A DNA stretch of 52,734 bases from Biostraticola tofi (GCF_004343195.1 NZ_SMCR01000015.1:1-52734); one strand, 5' to 3'. Shown: positions 9,731-19,505, counted from the first letter of the stretch. Notes: a model not told the origin generated them from the sequence alone. Numbers and translations: made by a program.

Positions 9731-10903
9731 TCAGCCGGCCTGTTGGTCGTTTTCAACATAAAGATAGCCAATGCCCAGCAACTGGCTGGCTCGGTCCAAT
9801 TGGCCAAAATGCACATTCGTCGCTCTGCTTTTCAGGCCGTCGCGCGGGTCAAAAGGATTAAAATCGATTTGCTGGATGATGGTCTGCCGCCAGCTTTCAC
9901 CAAAGGCGCAACTGCGCCCATAGAGCCAGATTTGGTTGATATTCAAGGTATTCAGAAAATTATACAGGCTCATGCCAATGGCCTGGGCTGCATGATCCAC
10001 CCAGTCCTGGATCCACGGTTCACCGGTCTGCCAGGCGGCAAACAGCTGCCGGTTGGTCGCCGGCGGTAACTCGGGGTTTTTCAACTGCGCCGCCTGCTTC
10101 AGGGCGCTGAGCGAGGCGACCGTCTCCAGACAGCCCTGACGGCCACAGCTGCACCGCGCGCCATGGGGATCGACAATGGTATGGCCGATCTGTCCACTGC
10201 CGTATAAATTACCGCGAAAGATCTCACCGTTAATCACGAATGAAGATCCTATGCCGTAATCCATATTGATCACGCAAAATTCACGCTGCAGATGGCTGTT
10301 GATCCACTTTTCCGCCAGCGCCAACATCACGCAGTCATTATCGATCCGCACCTCAGTCGCCAGCCGTTCTTCCAGCAGGTATTTCAGCTCCACCGGCGCT
10401 TTCCAGGCGGCCTGGGGCATATGCTGTGAAACACCGGTCACCGGATCCACCTGACCATGCACCGCCAATGCCAGGTTTATCCGCTGTTTTGGCCACTGCT
10501 GGCAGATGTGCCGCCACAGGGCTTCAATCTGCGCCAGCAGCGCTTGAGGCGTGGCGACGCTGATAATCCATTGCTCACATTCTCCCCGGGCTACCAGCTG
10601 CGCGTCTGCCAGCTGATATTCAATGCGAGTGGGCGTCACGCAGATGCACAGCGTCCAGGGGCCGGTCACCGGCAGCTGGAAACTGCCGCTGTTATGTCCC
10701 CGATGGCTTAGCGCCGTTGCGGAATGGTCTATTTTCCCATCATCCATCAGCTCTTGCAGAATTTTGCTGGTGGCAGGGATGGTCAGGCCGGTCAATTGCG
10801 CCAATCTGGATTTGCTCAGTTGCTTATGCCGCCACATCAGATTCATAAACAACGATTTATTATGTTTACGCACCTGAAAATTATTTAGGCCGACTAATTT
10901 CAC
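9731..10903 (-). CDS. ROK-family transcriptional regulator
   Basis: A 390-residue protein with the NagC/Mlc/XylR layout. An N-terminal winged helix (about residues 25-75, KSRLAQLTGLTIPATSKIL) is followed by a ROK sugar-binding domain. The zinc motif CSCGRQGCLE and the preceding GSGQIGHTIVD are clear, as is DYGIGSSFVINGEIFRG. Members usually repress sugar catabolic genes and are released by a sugar or sugar phosphate. It is divergently placed from the five-gene operon at 11040-16789, so control of that operon is the natural inference. The ligand is unknown and it is not clearly Mlc or NagC. Confidence 0.88.
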   Translation of the reverse strand: MKLVGLNNFQVRKHNKSLFMNLMWRHKQLSKSRLAQLTGLTIPATSKILQELMDDGKIDHSATALSHRGHNSGSFQLPVTGPWTLCICVTPTRIEYQLADAQLVARGECEQWIISVATPQALLAQIEALWRHICQQWPKQRINLALAVHGQVDPVTGVSQHMPQAAWKAPVELKYLLEERLATEVRIDNDCVMLALAEKWINSHLQREFCVINMDYGIGSSFVINGEIFRGNLYGSGQIGHTIVDPHGARCSCGRQGCLETVASLSALKQAAQLKNPELPPATNRQLFAAWQTGEPWIQDWVDHAAQAIGMSLYNFLNTLNINQIWLYGRSCAFGESWRQTIIQQIDFNPFDPRDGLKSRATNVHFGQLDRASQLLGIGYLYVENDQQAG

Positions 10904-10941
10904 CTGTCCCCCGCTAAAAAAATTAACTCAATGACAACAAT

Positions 10942-10973
10942 ATCACTAAACACTGTTAACTAAGTAGTGTGAT
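10942..10973. promoter_or_regulatory. Putative operator between the ROK regulator and the catabolic operon
   Basis: A 32-bp imperfect dyad runs from ATCAC to GTGAT and is centred on GTTAAC. About 20 of 32 positions are symmetric. It sits 39 bp from the regulator start and 67 bp from the first operon gene, in an AT-rich divergent promoter region. Binding by the ROK protein is inferred from position. Confidence 0.45.
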
Positions 10974-11039
10974 GCCACCTCCAGCATGACCTGCAGGGTT
11001 GCTTTAGAGTCCTGCTTCATCCCGGCAAGAGGAAATATC

Positions 11040-11894
11040 ATGGCATTTAAACTGCGACAACCCCAGCAATTGGCAAGCGAACTGGCGACGACGCGGGTTC
11101 CGGAACAGGGGCTGGCAATCTGGAGCCTGGGGCAGGCAGGCATGATCATTAAAAACCATCACGGCGACCTGCTGGCGATCGATCCTTACCTGAGCGATGC
11201 CATTGAACGAACCTGTCCCGCTAGCGAATTTGTTCGCCGCTTTCCCCCGGTGCTGCCGCCTGAGGCGCTGGCCAACTGCGATGCCATACTTATCACGCAC
11301 TTTCACGATGATCATATGGATACGGCAACGCTCGCACCCTTAGCCTTGGCCGCCCCGACATTGCCGTTCTGGATACCGGCGCAGGATGCCCGACGGCTGC
11401 AGCGAGAAAACGCGCCCTTCGCCCATCAGGTTCAGCCGGCAAAAACCGGGCAGGCAATCCAGGCAGGCGAGTTTCATATCCTGCCAATTGCCGCGGCGCA
11501 CTCCGATTACCAACGGGACGAAGAGGGCCATGATCGTTTTCTCGGCTATCACATTAGCTGCGGTGACGTTAGTTTGTGGCACAGCGGCGACACGCTGGTG
11601 ACGCCGGAATTACAGGCGCAGATGCAGTCCCTACGGCCTGATATCGCCGTGCTGCCCATCAACGGCGGTGATGTTGCCCGTCGGGCGCGCGGCATTATGC
11701 CCAATATGAGTTTTCGCGATGCGGCCGACCTGCATCATAGTATCGGCAGTGACTTATTGCTGCCCTGCCATTATGACCTGTTCAGCTGTAACAGCGAGAA
11801 TCCAGCCTGGTTTGTCGATGACATGCTGACCCGTTATCCCGGTAAAAAATTTCATCTGCTGATGCCGGGAGAACGTTTTATTTACCTGCTGTAG
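11040..11894 (+). CDS. UlaG-like metallo-beta-lactamase-fold hydrolase
   Basis: A 284-residue metallohydrolase. The metal site is clear: HFHDDHMD (HxHxDH), a later AAHSD histidine, the SGDT aspartate and the PCHYD histidine near the C-terminus. Among characterised relatives UlaG opens the lactone of L-ascorbate-6-phosphate. The cluster here has an MFS carrier and not a PTS, so the substrate may be a non-phosphorylated lactone. That is inference. The ATG at 11040 is used because AAGAGG lies just upstream. It is the first gene of the operon divergent from the ROK regulator, and the next gene starts 34 bp later. Confidence 0.82.
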   Translation: MAFKLRQPQQLASELATTRVPEQGLAIWSLGQAGMIIKNHHGDLLAIDPYLSDAIERTCPASEFVRRFPPVLPPEALANCDAILITHFHDDHMDTATLAPLALAAPTLPFWIPAQDARRLQRENAPFAHQVQPAKTGQAIQAGEFHILPIAAAHSDYQRDEEGHDRFLGYHISCGDVSLWHSGDTLVTPELQAQMQSLRPDIAVLPINGGDVARRARGIMPNMSFRDAADLHHSIGSDLLLPCHYDLFSCNSENPAWFVDDMLTRYPGKKFHLLMPGERFIYLL

Positions 11895-11928
11895 TACAAC
11901 ACAATCCTACTAAATGGAATCATCTGCT

Positions 11929-13254
11929 ATGACAAAAACAACATCACCGGCAGCACATCCCTTACTTATCCGGTTGGGCATTCCTCCTGCCCTGGCCTGG
12001 GGTTACATCGCAGTATTGCTGTTCATGATTGGCGACGGCGTCGAGTCGAATTATCTGGCGCCCTATCTGAGCAATAACGGTTTCACGCTGGACATTGCCG
12101 CGACGGTTATCGCTTTTTACGGCGTCACAGTGACGCTGGGCTCATGGCTTGCCGGATCACTATCGACGCTGATTGGTCCTCGCCGGGTGATGCTGGCGGG
12201 TGGCCTGATATGGATTGTATTTGAAATCCTGTTCCTGGCCATTGCCCTGCCGTCGAAAAGCGTGCTGGCCGTTGCCCTGACCTATGGACTACGCGGCATT
12301 GCCTATCCCATGTTCGCCTACGCTTTTCTGGTATGGATCCAGTCTGCGGCGCCTGCGGATATGCGTGGCTCTGCCACCGGCTGGTTCTGGCTGGCCTTCA
12401 CCGGCGGGCTGCCGACGCTGGGATCGTTAGTGGCCATCTTCTCCATAAAGCTTATCGGCGAATATGGCACCTTCTGGCTTTCGCTGGGCCTGGTGGTTAT
12501 GGGGCTGGTTGTCATGCTGGTGGCGGTGAAGGAACGCAGTGGCTACCGCTCGTTGCTGGATGAGCAGCAGCGTAGTCAAGGCACCTGGCGCACGCTGATG
12601 GGCGGCATCGATATTCTCTGGCGCGAGCCGCGCATCGCCGCCGCTGCCGTGGTGCGCATCATCAATACCACGCCGTACTTTGGCTTTTTTATTTTCTTGC
12701 CGGGCTTTTTCATCGAGCGCATCGGTTTTACCCAGACCGAGTATCTGAGCCTGATTACCATCATGGGCCTGGTAGGGATGAGCTTTAACCCGATAGTCGG
12801 CAAAATAAGCGACCGCATCGGCTGGCGTAAAGTGCTGACCCTGTTTGGCGGTATCGGATCCGGGATTTCGATGCTGCTGATGTATTTCGTGCCGCAGTGG
12901 AGCGGCGGCAGTTTCATTCTCAGCGTTATTTGTGCCTGCCTGTACGGTATTACGCTTTGCGGCTATGTGCCCGCCGCCGCCCTGTTCTCATCGCTGTGCC
13001 AGCCTAAGGATAAAGGCAACTCAATGGCTATTTACTGCTTTGCGGCCGGGCTGTCCACCTTCTTTGGGCCGGCACTGTACGGCGGGTTGAATACGCTGTT
13101 CGGCACCGATGGCGTGGTCTGGTGCTACGCCTTGCTCTATCTGGTCAGTGCGCTGGTGTCCTGGTTCTTCCTGCTTAGCCCGCTCGACCCGGGGGAACAA
13201 AACAACCCGGCGGCAAAAAAGCTGCGCAGACTGGATTCGGTCACATTGGAATAA
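11929..13254 (+). CDS. MFS transporter, polyol-permease (RbtT/DalT/CsbX) type
   Basis: A 441-residue inner-membrane carrier with about 12 hydrophobic segments in two halves. The opening segment LGIPPALAWGYIAVLLFMIGDGVE resembles the ribitol/arabitol permeases RbtT, DalT and CsbX, and the loop motif DRIGWRK is typical of MFS. It probably imports a polyol or sugar by proton symport. The exact substrate cannot be read from sequence. I prefer the ATG at 11929. The upstream ATG at 11914 lacks a ribosome site. The oxidoreductase gene begins 10 bp after its stop, so translation is closely linked. Confidence 0.78.
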   Translation: MTKTTSPAAHPLLIRLGIPPALAWGYIAVLLFMIGDGVESNYLAPYLSNNGFTLDIAATVIAFYGVTVTLGSWLAGSLSTLIGPRRVMLAGGLIWIVFEILFLAIALPSKSVLAVALTYGLRGIAYPMFAYAFLVWIQSAAPADMRGSATGWFWLAFTGGLPTLGSLVAIFSIKLIGEYGTFWLSLGLVVMGLVVMLVAVKERSGYRSLLDEQQRSQGTWRTLMGGIDILWREPRIAAAAVVRIINTTPYFGFFIFLPGFFIERIGFTQTEYLSLITIMGLVGMSFNPIVGKISDRIGWRKVLTLFGGIGSGISMLLMYFVPQWSGGSFILSVICACLYGITLCGYVPAAALFSSLCQPKDKGNSMAIYCFAAGLSTFFGPALYGGLNTLFGTDGVVWCYALLYLVSALVSWFFLLSPLDPGEQNNPAAKKLRRLDSVTLE

Positions 13255-13264
13255 AGGGATAACA

Positions 13265-14917
13265 ATGAAAAGTTTCGATTACATCGTGGTGGGCGGTGGC
13301 AGTGCCGGGTGTATTGTGGCGGCTCGCTTGGTCAAAGAAGCCGGTGCCAGGGTACTGCTGCTGGAAGCCGGCAGTGATGAATATCATCCGGTTTTGAAGA
13401 TGCCGGCGGGCTACATGAAGTATCTGGCCAGCGATAAATTCTTGACCATGCACCAGACTGAACCGCAGCCACAGCTGAACGGGCGCGGTGTTATCGTGCC
13501 GCAGGCAAAAGTGCTGGGCGGGGGGTCAACCGTTAATGCGATGGTGTATATGCGGGGTCACCGCCAGGATTATGACGACTGGAACCAGGCCTTGGGCGGG
13601 GAAGGCTGCGATTGGTCATGGGACTCACTGCTGCCGCACTACACCGCCATTGAGGATAACGACCATTTGGGCGCCCCTTATCACGGCGTGGGCGGCCCGA
13701 TGAAAGTGTCGCATCTGGGACATTTTAGCCCGCTTAGCCGCGCTTATGTCAAAACCATGCAGGCGCTGGGCATTCCTTATACGCCGGATTTCAACACCGG
13801 CAATCCGTTTGGCGTCGGCTTTATGCAGCACACTATTGACTGGCAGACCCGTAAACGCTGTAGCGTGGTGGATGCTTTTATCAACCCGCTGCGCCAAGAT
13901 CCACGACTGGTGATTGAAACCCAGGCCCGGGTGCAGGAATTGCTGTTTGAGGGCAACGTGGTCAAGGGGGTGCGCTACAGCCGTAACGGCGACATTCACC
14001 GTGCCGAAGCGACCAAAGAGATCATTCTGGCCGCCGGCGCATACCAGACGCCAAAATTGCTGATGCTGTCGGGCATCGGCCCGAAAGAGCATCTGGCCGA
14101 ACACGGCATCACCCTGCGACAGCACTTGCCGGGCGTGGGACAAAACCTGCAGGACCATTATGAAGTGCCGGTAGTGGCAACCACGCGCGGCGCGTATGGT
14201 TACTACGGTCAGGACCGCGGCTGGCCGATGGTAAAGGCCGGGTTGCAGTATCTGCTGTTCAAAACCGGCCCGGTAACGACCACTGGCGTCGAAACCTGCG
14301 CCTTTTTTGATCCGCTGGACTTTAGCGCCACGCCGACCATACAAATGTTTTGCGTCCCTACCGTCTATCTTGACCGCGATGTGATGGGCGCCGATCCCGG
14401 TCATGGCGTCACGGTGAACTCGCTGCTGCTGCGGCCGAAAGCCACCGGTCGGGTTACGCTGCGATCGGCCAATGCCGGCGACCTGCCGGCGATCGACACG
14501 CAGATCTTTGGCCATCCTGATGATGTGGCTCGAACGCTGGCCGGGTTCCGCTTCGCCCGCAGCGTGATAGGCGCGCAGCCGATCAACCAGATGATCGATG
14601 CCGAAATCTTCCCAGGCAACGACGTCACCTCCGATCAGGCAATTACCGAACACTGTAAAAGAATGGTGAAAACCGGTTATCACCCGGTAGGAACCTGCCG
14701 TATGGGGCATCGGGACGATCCCTTGGCGGTACTGACATCCGATTTGCGCGTCAGGGGAGTCAAGCACCTGCGAGTGGTCGATGCGTCAATGATGCCGAAT
14801 ATCATCAGCGGCAATACCAATGCAGTGGTGATGGCGGTCGCCCACCGGGCAGCCAGTCTTATCATGGGCCAGGAGCAGGTAAGCGTGCACGCGGCGGCAG
14901 CGGAGATAACCGCATGA
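13265..14917 (+). CDS. GMC-family FAD oxidoreductase
   Basis: A 550-residue flavoenzyme of the glucose-methanol-choline family. The N-terminal ADP-binding motif [18 protein letters not shown] is followed by LLLEAG. GMC signature 1 ([19 protein letters not shown]) lies near residue 80 and signature 2 ([16 protein letters not shown]) near residue 260. The C-terminal catalytic region has [10 protein letters not shown] and the closing [10 protein letters not shown]. It resembles choline/alcohol dehydrogenases, but no betaine genes are nearby. It likely oxidises a hydroxyl group of the imported compound. GGGATAAC precedes the ATG. The stop overlaps the next start (ATGA). Confidence 0.85.
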   Translation: MKSFDYIVVGGGSAGCIVAARLVKEAGARVLLLEAGSDEYHPVLKMPAGYMKYLASDKFLTMHQTEPQPQLNGRGVIVPQAKVLGGGSTVNAMVYMRGHRQDYDDWNQALGGEGCDWSWDSLLPHYTAIEDNDHLGAPYHGVGGPMKVSHLGHFSPLSRAYVKTMQALGIPYTPDFNTGNPFGVGFMQHTIDWQTRKRCSVVDAFINPLRQDPRLVIETQARVQELLFEGNVVKGVRYSRNGDIHRAEATKEIILAAGAYQTPKLLMLSGIGPKEHLAEHGITLRQHLPGVGQNLQDHYEVPVVATTRGAYGYYGQDRGWPMVKAGLQYLLFKTGPVTTTGVETCAFFDPLDFSATPTIQMFCVPTVYLDRDVMGADPGHGVTVNSLLLRPKATGRVTLRSANAGDLPAIDTQIFGHPDDVARTLAGFRFARSVIGAQPINQMIDAEIFPGNDVTSDQAITEHCKRMVKTGYHPVGTCRMGHRDDPLAVLTSDLRVRGVKHLRVVDASMMPNIISGNTNAVVMAVAHRAASLIMGQEQVSVHAAAAEITA

Positions 14918-15999
14918 CTGAGAAACTGGAGCGTCTTCAGCGGATATTGGCCGACTGGCGGTTGGACGCCCTGTTGCTGACCCGACGCGACAATATCGCC
15001 TGGCTGACCGAAGGGGGCAGCTATTATGTGGTCGAGCGCGCACAGATCGGCGTGGCCAGCCTGCTGATTACGCCGACCAGCGTACTGTTGCTGGCGCCCG
15101 AAAACGAGCTGCCGCGTATCCTGGCCGAAGAACCGATGCCTTTTACCTGCGAGGTTCAAAGCTATCCCTGGTACCAATCGTTGGAAACGGTACTTGCGAA
15201 CGCCAGTCCCGGCATCATCGGCAGCGACATGCCATTCCCCTCGACCCAAGATATACAGCAGCCGATGGTGCAACTGCGCCAGGGCTTGAATGACGCTGAG
15301 AAACAGCGATTTCGGGCGTTGGGACGGGAGGCTGCCGGCATTGTCGAGCAGGTTGCCCGCCAATTGCGTGCCGGTGTCACGGAGCGGGCGGTTGAAGCTG
15401 AAATTGTCAAAAACTGCCTCGAACGGGGTATTCGACCGGTGTGTACCTTGATTGCCGCCGATGAGCGCATTGCCGCCTATAAACATCCGGTGCCTGGCGC
15501 CAAGCGTTTGGAGAAACAGCTGATGATGACGCTGGGTGCCGAGCGCGCAGGACTTAACGTCAGCCTGACGCGTATGGTGCATCTGGGCCAACCGGCCGCT
15601 GATTTGCGTCAGCGCATACTTACCCTGGCAGAAATTCATGCCGATATCTTAATGGCCACCGCTGTCGGTAGACGCTGGCAGGAGGTCTTCGCCGATATCC
15701 AGCAAGCTTATCAACGGCACGGCTGGCCCGAGGGTTGGCGCAGCCATCATCAGGGAGGGCCGGCCGGTTATGACTGTCGCGACTGGATAGTCACCGGTGA
15801 AACCTCAGGTGCCGTAATGGCCGACACGGCCCAGGCATGGAACCCCACCTTGAGCGGCGTCAAAAGCGAAGACACGACCCTACTGACCGATAAAGGGGTG
15901 GAATGGCTTACCCGATGCGACGCCTGGCCGCTGATTGAGGTGGTCCGCGGCGATAAGCGTTGGCAGATTGCCGACTGGCTATTCTTGCCATCATCATAA
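14914..15999 (+). CDS. M24 (creatinase/aminopeptidase P)-like protein with divergent metal site
   Basis: A 361-residue protein with an N-terminal creatinase-like domain (about 1-120) and a C-terminal pita-bread-like domain (about 135-350). Active M24 peptidases bind two metals through D, D, H, E and E. Here the usual first two aspartates appear replaced (LGAERAGLNVSLTRMVHLG) and the HGxGH region reads HHQGGPAGYD. It may therefore be a non-peptidase member, as creatinase is, or metal-independent. It overlaps the GMC gene by 4 bp and precedes the SDR gene by 10 bp, so it belongs to the catabolic operon. The specific reaction is not known. Confidence 0.7.
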   Translation: MTEKLERLQRILADWRLDALLLTRRDNIAWLTEGGSYYVVERAQIGVASLLITPTSVLLLAPENELPRILAEEPMPFTCEVQSYPWYQSLETVLANASPGIIGSDMPFPSTQDIQQPMVQLRQGLNDAEKQRFRALGREAAGIVEQVARQLRAGVTERAVEAEIVKNCLERGIRPVCTLIAADERIAAYKHPVPGAKRLEKQLMMTLGAERAGLNVSLTRMVHLGQPAADLRQRILTLAEIHADILMATAVGRRWQEVFADIQQAYQRHGWPEGWRSHHQGGPAGYDCRDWIVTGETSGAVMADTAQAWNPTLSGVKSEDTTLLTDKGVEWLTRCDAWPLIEVVRGDKRWQIADWLFLPSS

Positions 16000-16009
16000 G
16001 GAAGCGAAT

Positions 16010-16789
16010 ATGTCGCAACGTTTACAACAGAAAACCGCCGTGGTTACCGGTGCCGGCAGCGGCATCGGCAGCGCTATCGCCCGGCTGTTCGCCCGCGAAG
16101 GGGCTCGGGTGGCGCTGCTTGATTTGACCACTGAGGCCACCGGGCCGCTTGCCCGCCAACTGCAGCAGCAAACCGGCCAACACGGTATTGCCTGTGTGGC
16201 GGATGTCACGGACAGAAAGCAGGTGCAGCAGGCCATTAACCAGGTGGAAGACACCTTTGGCCAGATTGATATCCTGGTCAACTGTGCCGGCATCAATGTG
16301 TTTCGCGATGCGCTGGCGCTGGCGGAGGAAGAATGGCAGCGCTGCATGAACGTCAACCTGCAGGGCCCTTATAACCTGATACGTGCCGTTATACCGGGCA
16401 TGCTGAGGCGTCGCTATGGCAATATCGTCAATGTCGCTTCGGTGCACGGACATAAAATCATTCCCGGCGCCTTTCCCTATCCGGTGGCCAAACATGGTTT
16501 GATTGGCCTGACCCGCTCACTGGGTGTGGAATATGCCGGCCAAGGGATACGCATCAACAGCATCTCCCCCGGGCTTATTTTGACACCATCAGCCGAAGCC
16601 TGGCTGGCCAGTTGCCCAGACCCGCAGGCCGAGCGCCAAAAGCAGCAGGATCTGTTGCCCTGTAAACGAATCGGGGAGCCTGAAGAAGTGGCCTATACCG
16701 CGCTGTTCCTGGCCTCGGACGAGGCGCGGTTTATCAATGCGACCGACATTCTTATTGATGGTGGGCGAAGTCAGGTCTATCACGATTGA
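16010..16789 (+). CDS. Short-chain dehydrogenase/reductase
   Basis: A 259-residue NAD(P)-dependent SDR. The cofactor motif TGAGSGIGSAIA is near the N-terminus, NCAGIN replaces the usual NNAG, and the catalytic serine (NVASVHG) and YPVAK (YxxxK) are in place. The C-terminal end has the classical FINATDILIDGG pattern. Such enzymes often oxidise sugar or polyol hydroxyls. The ATG at 16010 has AGGAAG upstream. It is the last gene of the five-gene operon with overlapping or near-overlapping junctions. The substrate is unknown. Confidence 0.88.
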   Translation: MSQRLQQKTAVVTGAGSGIGSAIARLFAREGARVALLDLTTEATGPLARQLQQQTGQHGIACVADVTDRKQVQQAINQVEDTFGQIDILVNCAGINVFRDALALAEEEWQRCMNVNLQGPYNLIRAVIPGMLRRRYGNIVNVASVHGHKIIPGAFPYPVAKHGLIGLTRSLGVEYAGQGIRINSISPGLILTPSAEAWLASCPDPQAERQKQQDLLPCKRIGEPEEVAYTALFLASDEARFINATDILIDGGRSQVYHD

Positions 16790-16890
16790 TAGCCGGGCAC
16801 TTCACCTGACGGCAATGCGAAATAGTGGCTGACTATTCAGCATTGGAAGGTACACTGCCGGCAGAGGTTACTTTGTAAGGGATAATAGCG

Positions 16891-17508
16891 ATGACGCATC
16901 TGCATAAACAGCGCTGTACCTGGGCCCAAAGCTCATTGATGATGAGGGAGTATCACGACAATGAGTGGGGAGTGCCGGTAAAAGATCCCCGTCTGCTGTG
17001 GGAGACACTGTTGCTGGAGGGGTTTCAGGCTGGCCTGTCGTGGGAAATCATCCTGCGTAAGCGGGAAGCGTTCCGAGAGGCTTTTGCCGGCTTCGTTCCT
17101 GAGCGGGTTGCCGAGTTTCAAGCTGCAGATATTACTCGTCTGATGGGTAACGCCGGTATCGTCCGCGCCCGGGCCAAGATCGAAGCAACGATCAAAGGGG
17201 CGCAGATATATCTGGCTATGCAGCAGCAGGGTGAAGGGTTTTCCGATTTTTGCTGGTCGTTTACCGATGGTCAGCCGGTGCAAGGGACCGGCAATGATTC
17301 CCAGTCGCTGCTGTCGGCGACAGTGTCAAAAGAACTGAAACGCCGCGGCTTCAAATTTGTCGGGCCGACCATTACCTTTGCCTGGATGCAGGCGGTCGGC
17401 ATAATACAGGACCACCGCCAGGGGTGTTTTCGTCGACAGGAATGCCTGGATGCCACCACTTCCGATCCGGCAACCGCACTTACCAGCGCCAGTGGTGGGA
17501 AGGCGTAA
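16891..17508 (+). CDS. tag: DNA-3-methyladenine glycosylase I
   Basis: A 205-residue base-excision repair enzyme that removes 3-methyladenine from alkylated DNA. The N-terminal RCTWAQ and YHDNEWGVP motifs, LEGFQAGLSWEIILRKR and the KKRGFKF-like segment (KRRGFKFVGPT) match Tag. The zinc ligands (early Cys and His, late DHRQGC) are retained. About 20 extra residues follow the usual C-terminus. It is convergent with ygfA, and the two coding ends overlap by 29 bp. In E. coli tag lies elsewhere, so this position is a local rearrangement. Confidence 0.93.
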   Translation: MTHLHKQRCTWAQSSLMMREYHDNEWGVPVKDPRLLWETLLLEGFQAGLSWEIILRKREAFREAFAGFVPERVAEFQAADITRLMGNAGIVRARAKIEATIKGAQIYLAMQQQGEGFSDFCWSFTDGQPVQGTGNDSQSLLSATVSKELKRRGFKFVGPTITFAWMQAVGIIQDHRQGCFRRQECLDATTSDPATALTSASGGKA

Positions 17509-18070
17509 TAATTTCCTGCAGTGGGATATCCCAGCGTTCGGCCGGAATGGCGTCTACCTGCTGGCAGTCGTGGGCCAGGCCGATGGCCAGTGGGCCATCC
17601 AGCCGCCGATGCCAGTGCATGAGGGTACGATCATAAAACCCGCCGCCCATCCCCAGACGCTGGCCGGTATCGTCAAATGCCACCAGGGGAGTAAACAGAA
17701 TATCCAGCCGTTCTATCGGCAGCAGTCGGGTAACATCCAGCCTGGGCTCGCGGATATGCAGCCGGTTGGTTACCATCGGCGTGTGGCTATCGTAGCGCAA
17801 AAACAGCAGGTGGCCGGGGGTAAACGGGTGCAGCACCGGCAAATAAACCTGTTTGCCGGCCAACCGCAGCGCTGCGATAAGCGGCCCGGTATCCAGTTCG
17901 CCGTCAAAAGACAGAAAAATCGCCAGCTGCGCGGCATCCATTACGCGGGGATGGGTCATGACGCGTTGGCTGATGGTCAGGGCATATTGCTGCTGCTGAG
18001 CAGGAGTAAGAGCACGTCTTTTTTTACGGACATCATTACGTATGGATTGGCGCTGAAGTGACTTTTCCAT
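17480..18070 (-). CDS. ygfA: 5-formyltetrahydrofolate cyclo-ligase
   Basis: A 196-residue enzyme that converts 5-formyl-THF to 5,10-methenyl-THF using ATP, recycling an inhibitory folate. The family motifs IRNDVRKKRRAL at the N-terminus, FLSFDGELDT and the glycine-rich GMGGGFYDR loop near the C-terminus are present. It lies directly downstream of the 6S RNA gene on the same strand, the conserved ssrS-ygfA arrangement, and in E. coli the two are co-transcribed. The folate link fits the nearby glycine-cleavage operon. Confidence 0.95.
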   Translation of the reverse strand: MEKSLQRQSIRNDVRKKRRALTPAQQQQYALTISQRVMTHPRVMDAAQLAIFLSFDGELDTGPLIAALRLAGKQVYLPVLHPFTPGHLLFLRYDSHTPMVTNRLHIREPRLDVTRLLPIERLDILFTPLVAFDDTGQRLGMGGGFYDRTLMHWHRRLDGPLAIGLAHDCQQVDAIPAERWDIPLQEIITPSHHWRW

Positions 18071-18104
18071 AGAACGGATATAGGGTGGCTGGTGTTAAAG
18101 AGGG

Positions 18105-18287
18105 GGATCTCCGAGATGCCGTCGCAGGCTGTAACCCTTGAACCCTTGGTTCAAGGTGAACGTAGCATCATAACCTTAAGGCTTCTCGGACGGACCGAGC
18201 ATGCGCACCAGTTACGGATTGCCACATTCTTGTGGTATTAAATATCGGCTCAGGGGACTGGCCCGCTGGCGAACATCTCAGAGAAAT
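18105..18287 (-). ncRNA. ssrS: 6S RNA
   Basis: The minus strand reads from ATTTCTCTGAGATGTTCGCC (5' end near 18287) to a GGAGATCC 3' end near 18105, about 183 nt, the E. coli size. The 5' and 3' ends pair, with CTCTGAGATG opposite CATCTCGGAGA. The conserved segments GGGCCAGTCCCCTGAGCCGA, GCATGCTCGGTCCGTCCGAG and CCTTGAACCAAGGGTTCAAG are recognisable. The RNA mimics an open promoter and binds the sigma70 RNA polymerase holoenzyme in stationary phase. The zapA-ssrS-ygfA location is conserved. The ends are given to within a few bases. Confidence 0.96.
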
Positions 18288-18328
18288 TTTGTAAGTTCAG
18301 CTAACCGGATTCTGACCGGCGGCGGCTG

Positions 18329-18658
18329 TCATTCGAACTGCGTCCCCGGGCGTTCCGATATACGGCCCTGTTCAACCAGTGCCTGTTCTATCGTCTGCTG
18401 CAGCAATCGGATTCGCTGTTCCATATTGGCTGCATAGTCGCGCGTTTTCAACCTTTCTTGCGCAAGTTCGTGACACACATTCAATGCCGCGATGAAAACT
18501 AGCTGTTCTGTATTGGTGACTCTAGTGCGAACTTTAAGATCTTGCAACCGTTGATTGAGATCTTCTGCTGCCTGGTTCAACGCTTCCTGTTGTTCCGGTG
18601 GGCAGTTAACCCTTAATGTACGGCCAAAAATTTGAATATCTACCGGTTGTGCGGACAT
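18329..18658 (-). CDS. zapA: Z-ring-associated protein ZapA
   Basis: A 109-residue cytosolic division protein that bundles and stabilises FtsZ filaments. [20 protein letters not shown] is the canonical N-terminus. An upstream in-frame start would add 13 residues and is not used by homologues. The N-terminal globular part is followed by a long coiled-coil helix (about residues 65-105, [19 protein letters not shown]). It is the conserved upstream neighbour of ssrS and is divergent from ygfB. Confidence 0.96.
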   Translation of the reverse strand: MSAQPVDIQIFGRTLRVNCPPEQQEALNQAAEDLNQRLQDLKVRTRVTNTEQLVFIAALNVCHELAQERLKTRDYAANMEQRIRLLQQTIEQALVEQGRISERPGTQFE

Positions 18659-18837
18659 ACCACCTTCCTGCAATGTTACCGCGCCAACGCCTGACACACC
18701 CGCTTCACCATTGCGGGGCGCAAAGCGGGCGCCACTATAATCTAACTAAAACAGAAGTTACAAGCCCTTTCTGGTATAGCTACGGACCTTGGTGGTAGCA
18801 TAACACGAACTTACCCTGCCAACGACGATGAAAGCGT

Positions 18838-19422
18838 ATGTCTATGCAAAATACATTTCCAGACTATGAAAAACTGAACCAATTGCTCCATCAGCAGGCA
18901 GTGGCGCTGACCCCGGCCGAGATGCACGGTTTAATCAGCGGTATGCTGTGCGGCGGCGGCGATGAGGGCGTGCGTTGGCAAACGCTGGTGCATGAGCTGA
19001 CCAACGAAGGGCTGGCGTTTTCCCAGACCCTGGCCGATCCGCTGCGCGAGCTGCATGAAGCGACCGCCGCGTCGCTCGAAGACCAGGGGTTCCTGTTTCG
19101 CCTGTTACTGCCCGACGATGAGAACAGCAGCGTATTCAGCCGTGTCGATGCGCTGGCCGGCTGGGTGAATCACTTCCTGCTGGGGCTCGGCGTGGTGCAG
19201 CCCCAGTTGGGCAAAACCAAAGGCGAACTGCGCGAGGCGATTGAAGATCTGCGCAATATCGGCCAACTGGGCTACGACGAAGACGAAGACCAGGAAGAGC
19301 TGGCCCAGTCGCTGGAGGAAGTGATTGAATATGTGCGCATGGCGGCGATGCTTTGCCATACTGAATTCAACCACCAGCCTCCGGCCGGGCAGGATGAAAC
19401 GCCTAAACCGATCCTACACTGA
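18838..19422 (+). CDS. ygfB: UPF0149 family protein YgfB
   Basis: A 194-residue acidic protein matching E. coli YgfB (192 residues). The conserved stretches [33 protein letters not shown] and [30 protein letters not shown] are seen. The structure is helical and no catalytic role is established. Its gene precedes pepP-ubiH-ubiI in most Enterobacterales. A minisatellite intervenes before pepP here. Confidence 0.94.
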   Translation: MSMQNTFPDYEKLNQLLHQQAVALTPAEMHGLISGMLCGGGDEGVRWQTLVHELTNEGLAFSQTLADPLRELHEATAASLEDQGFLFRLLLPDDENSSVFSRVDALAGWVNHFLLGLGVVQPQLGKTKGELREAIEDLRNIGQLGYDEDEDQEELAQSLEEVIEYVRMAAMLCHTEFNHQPPAGQDETPKPILH

Positions 19423-19505
19423 GTGCCTTTTCACCCTGCACGAGCGTTGCCCGGATGGCGGCTTGTCACGATGCATTGTCAATGCAACGAACGATACCGG
19501 CAACA

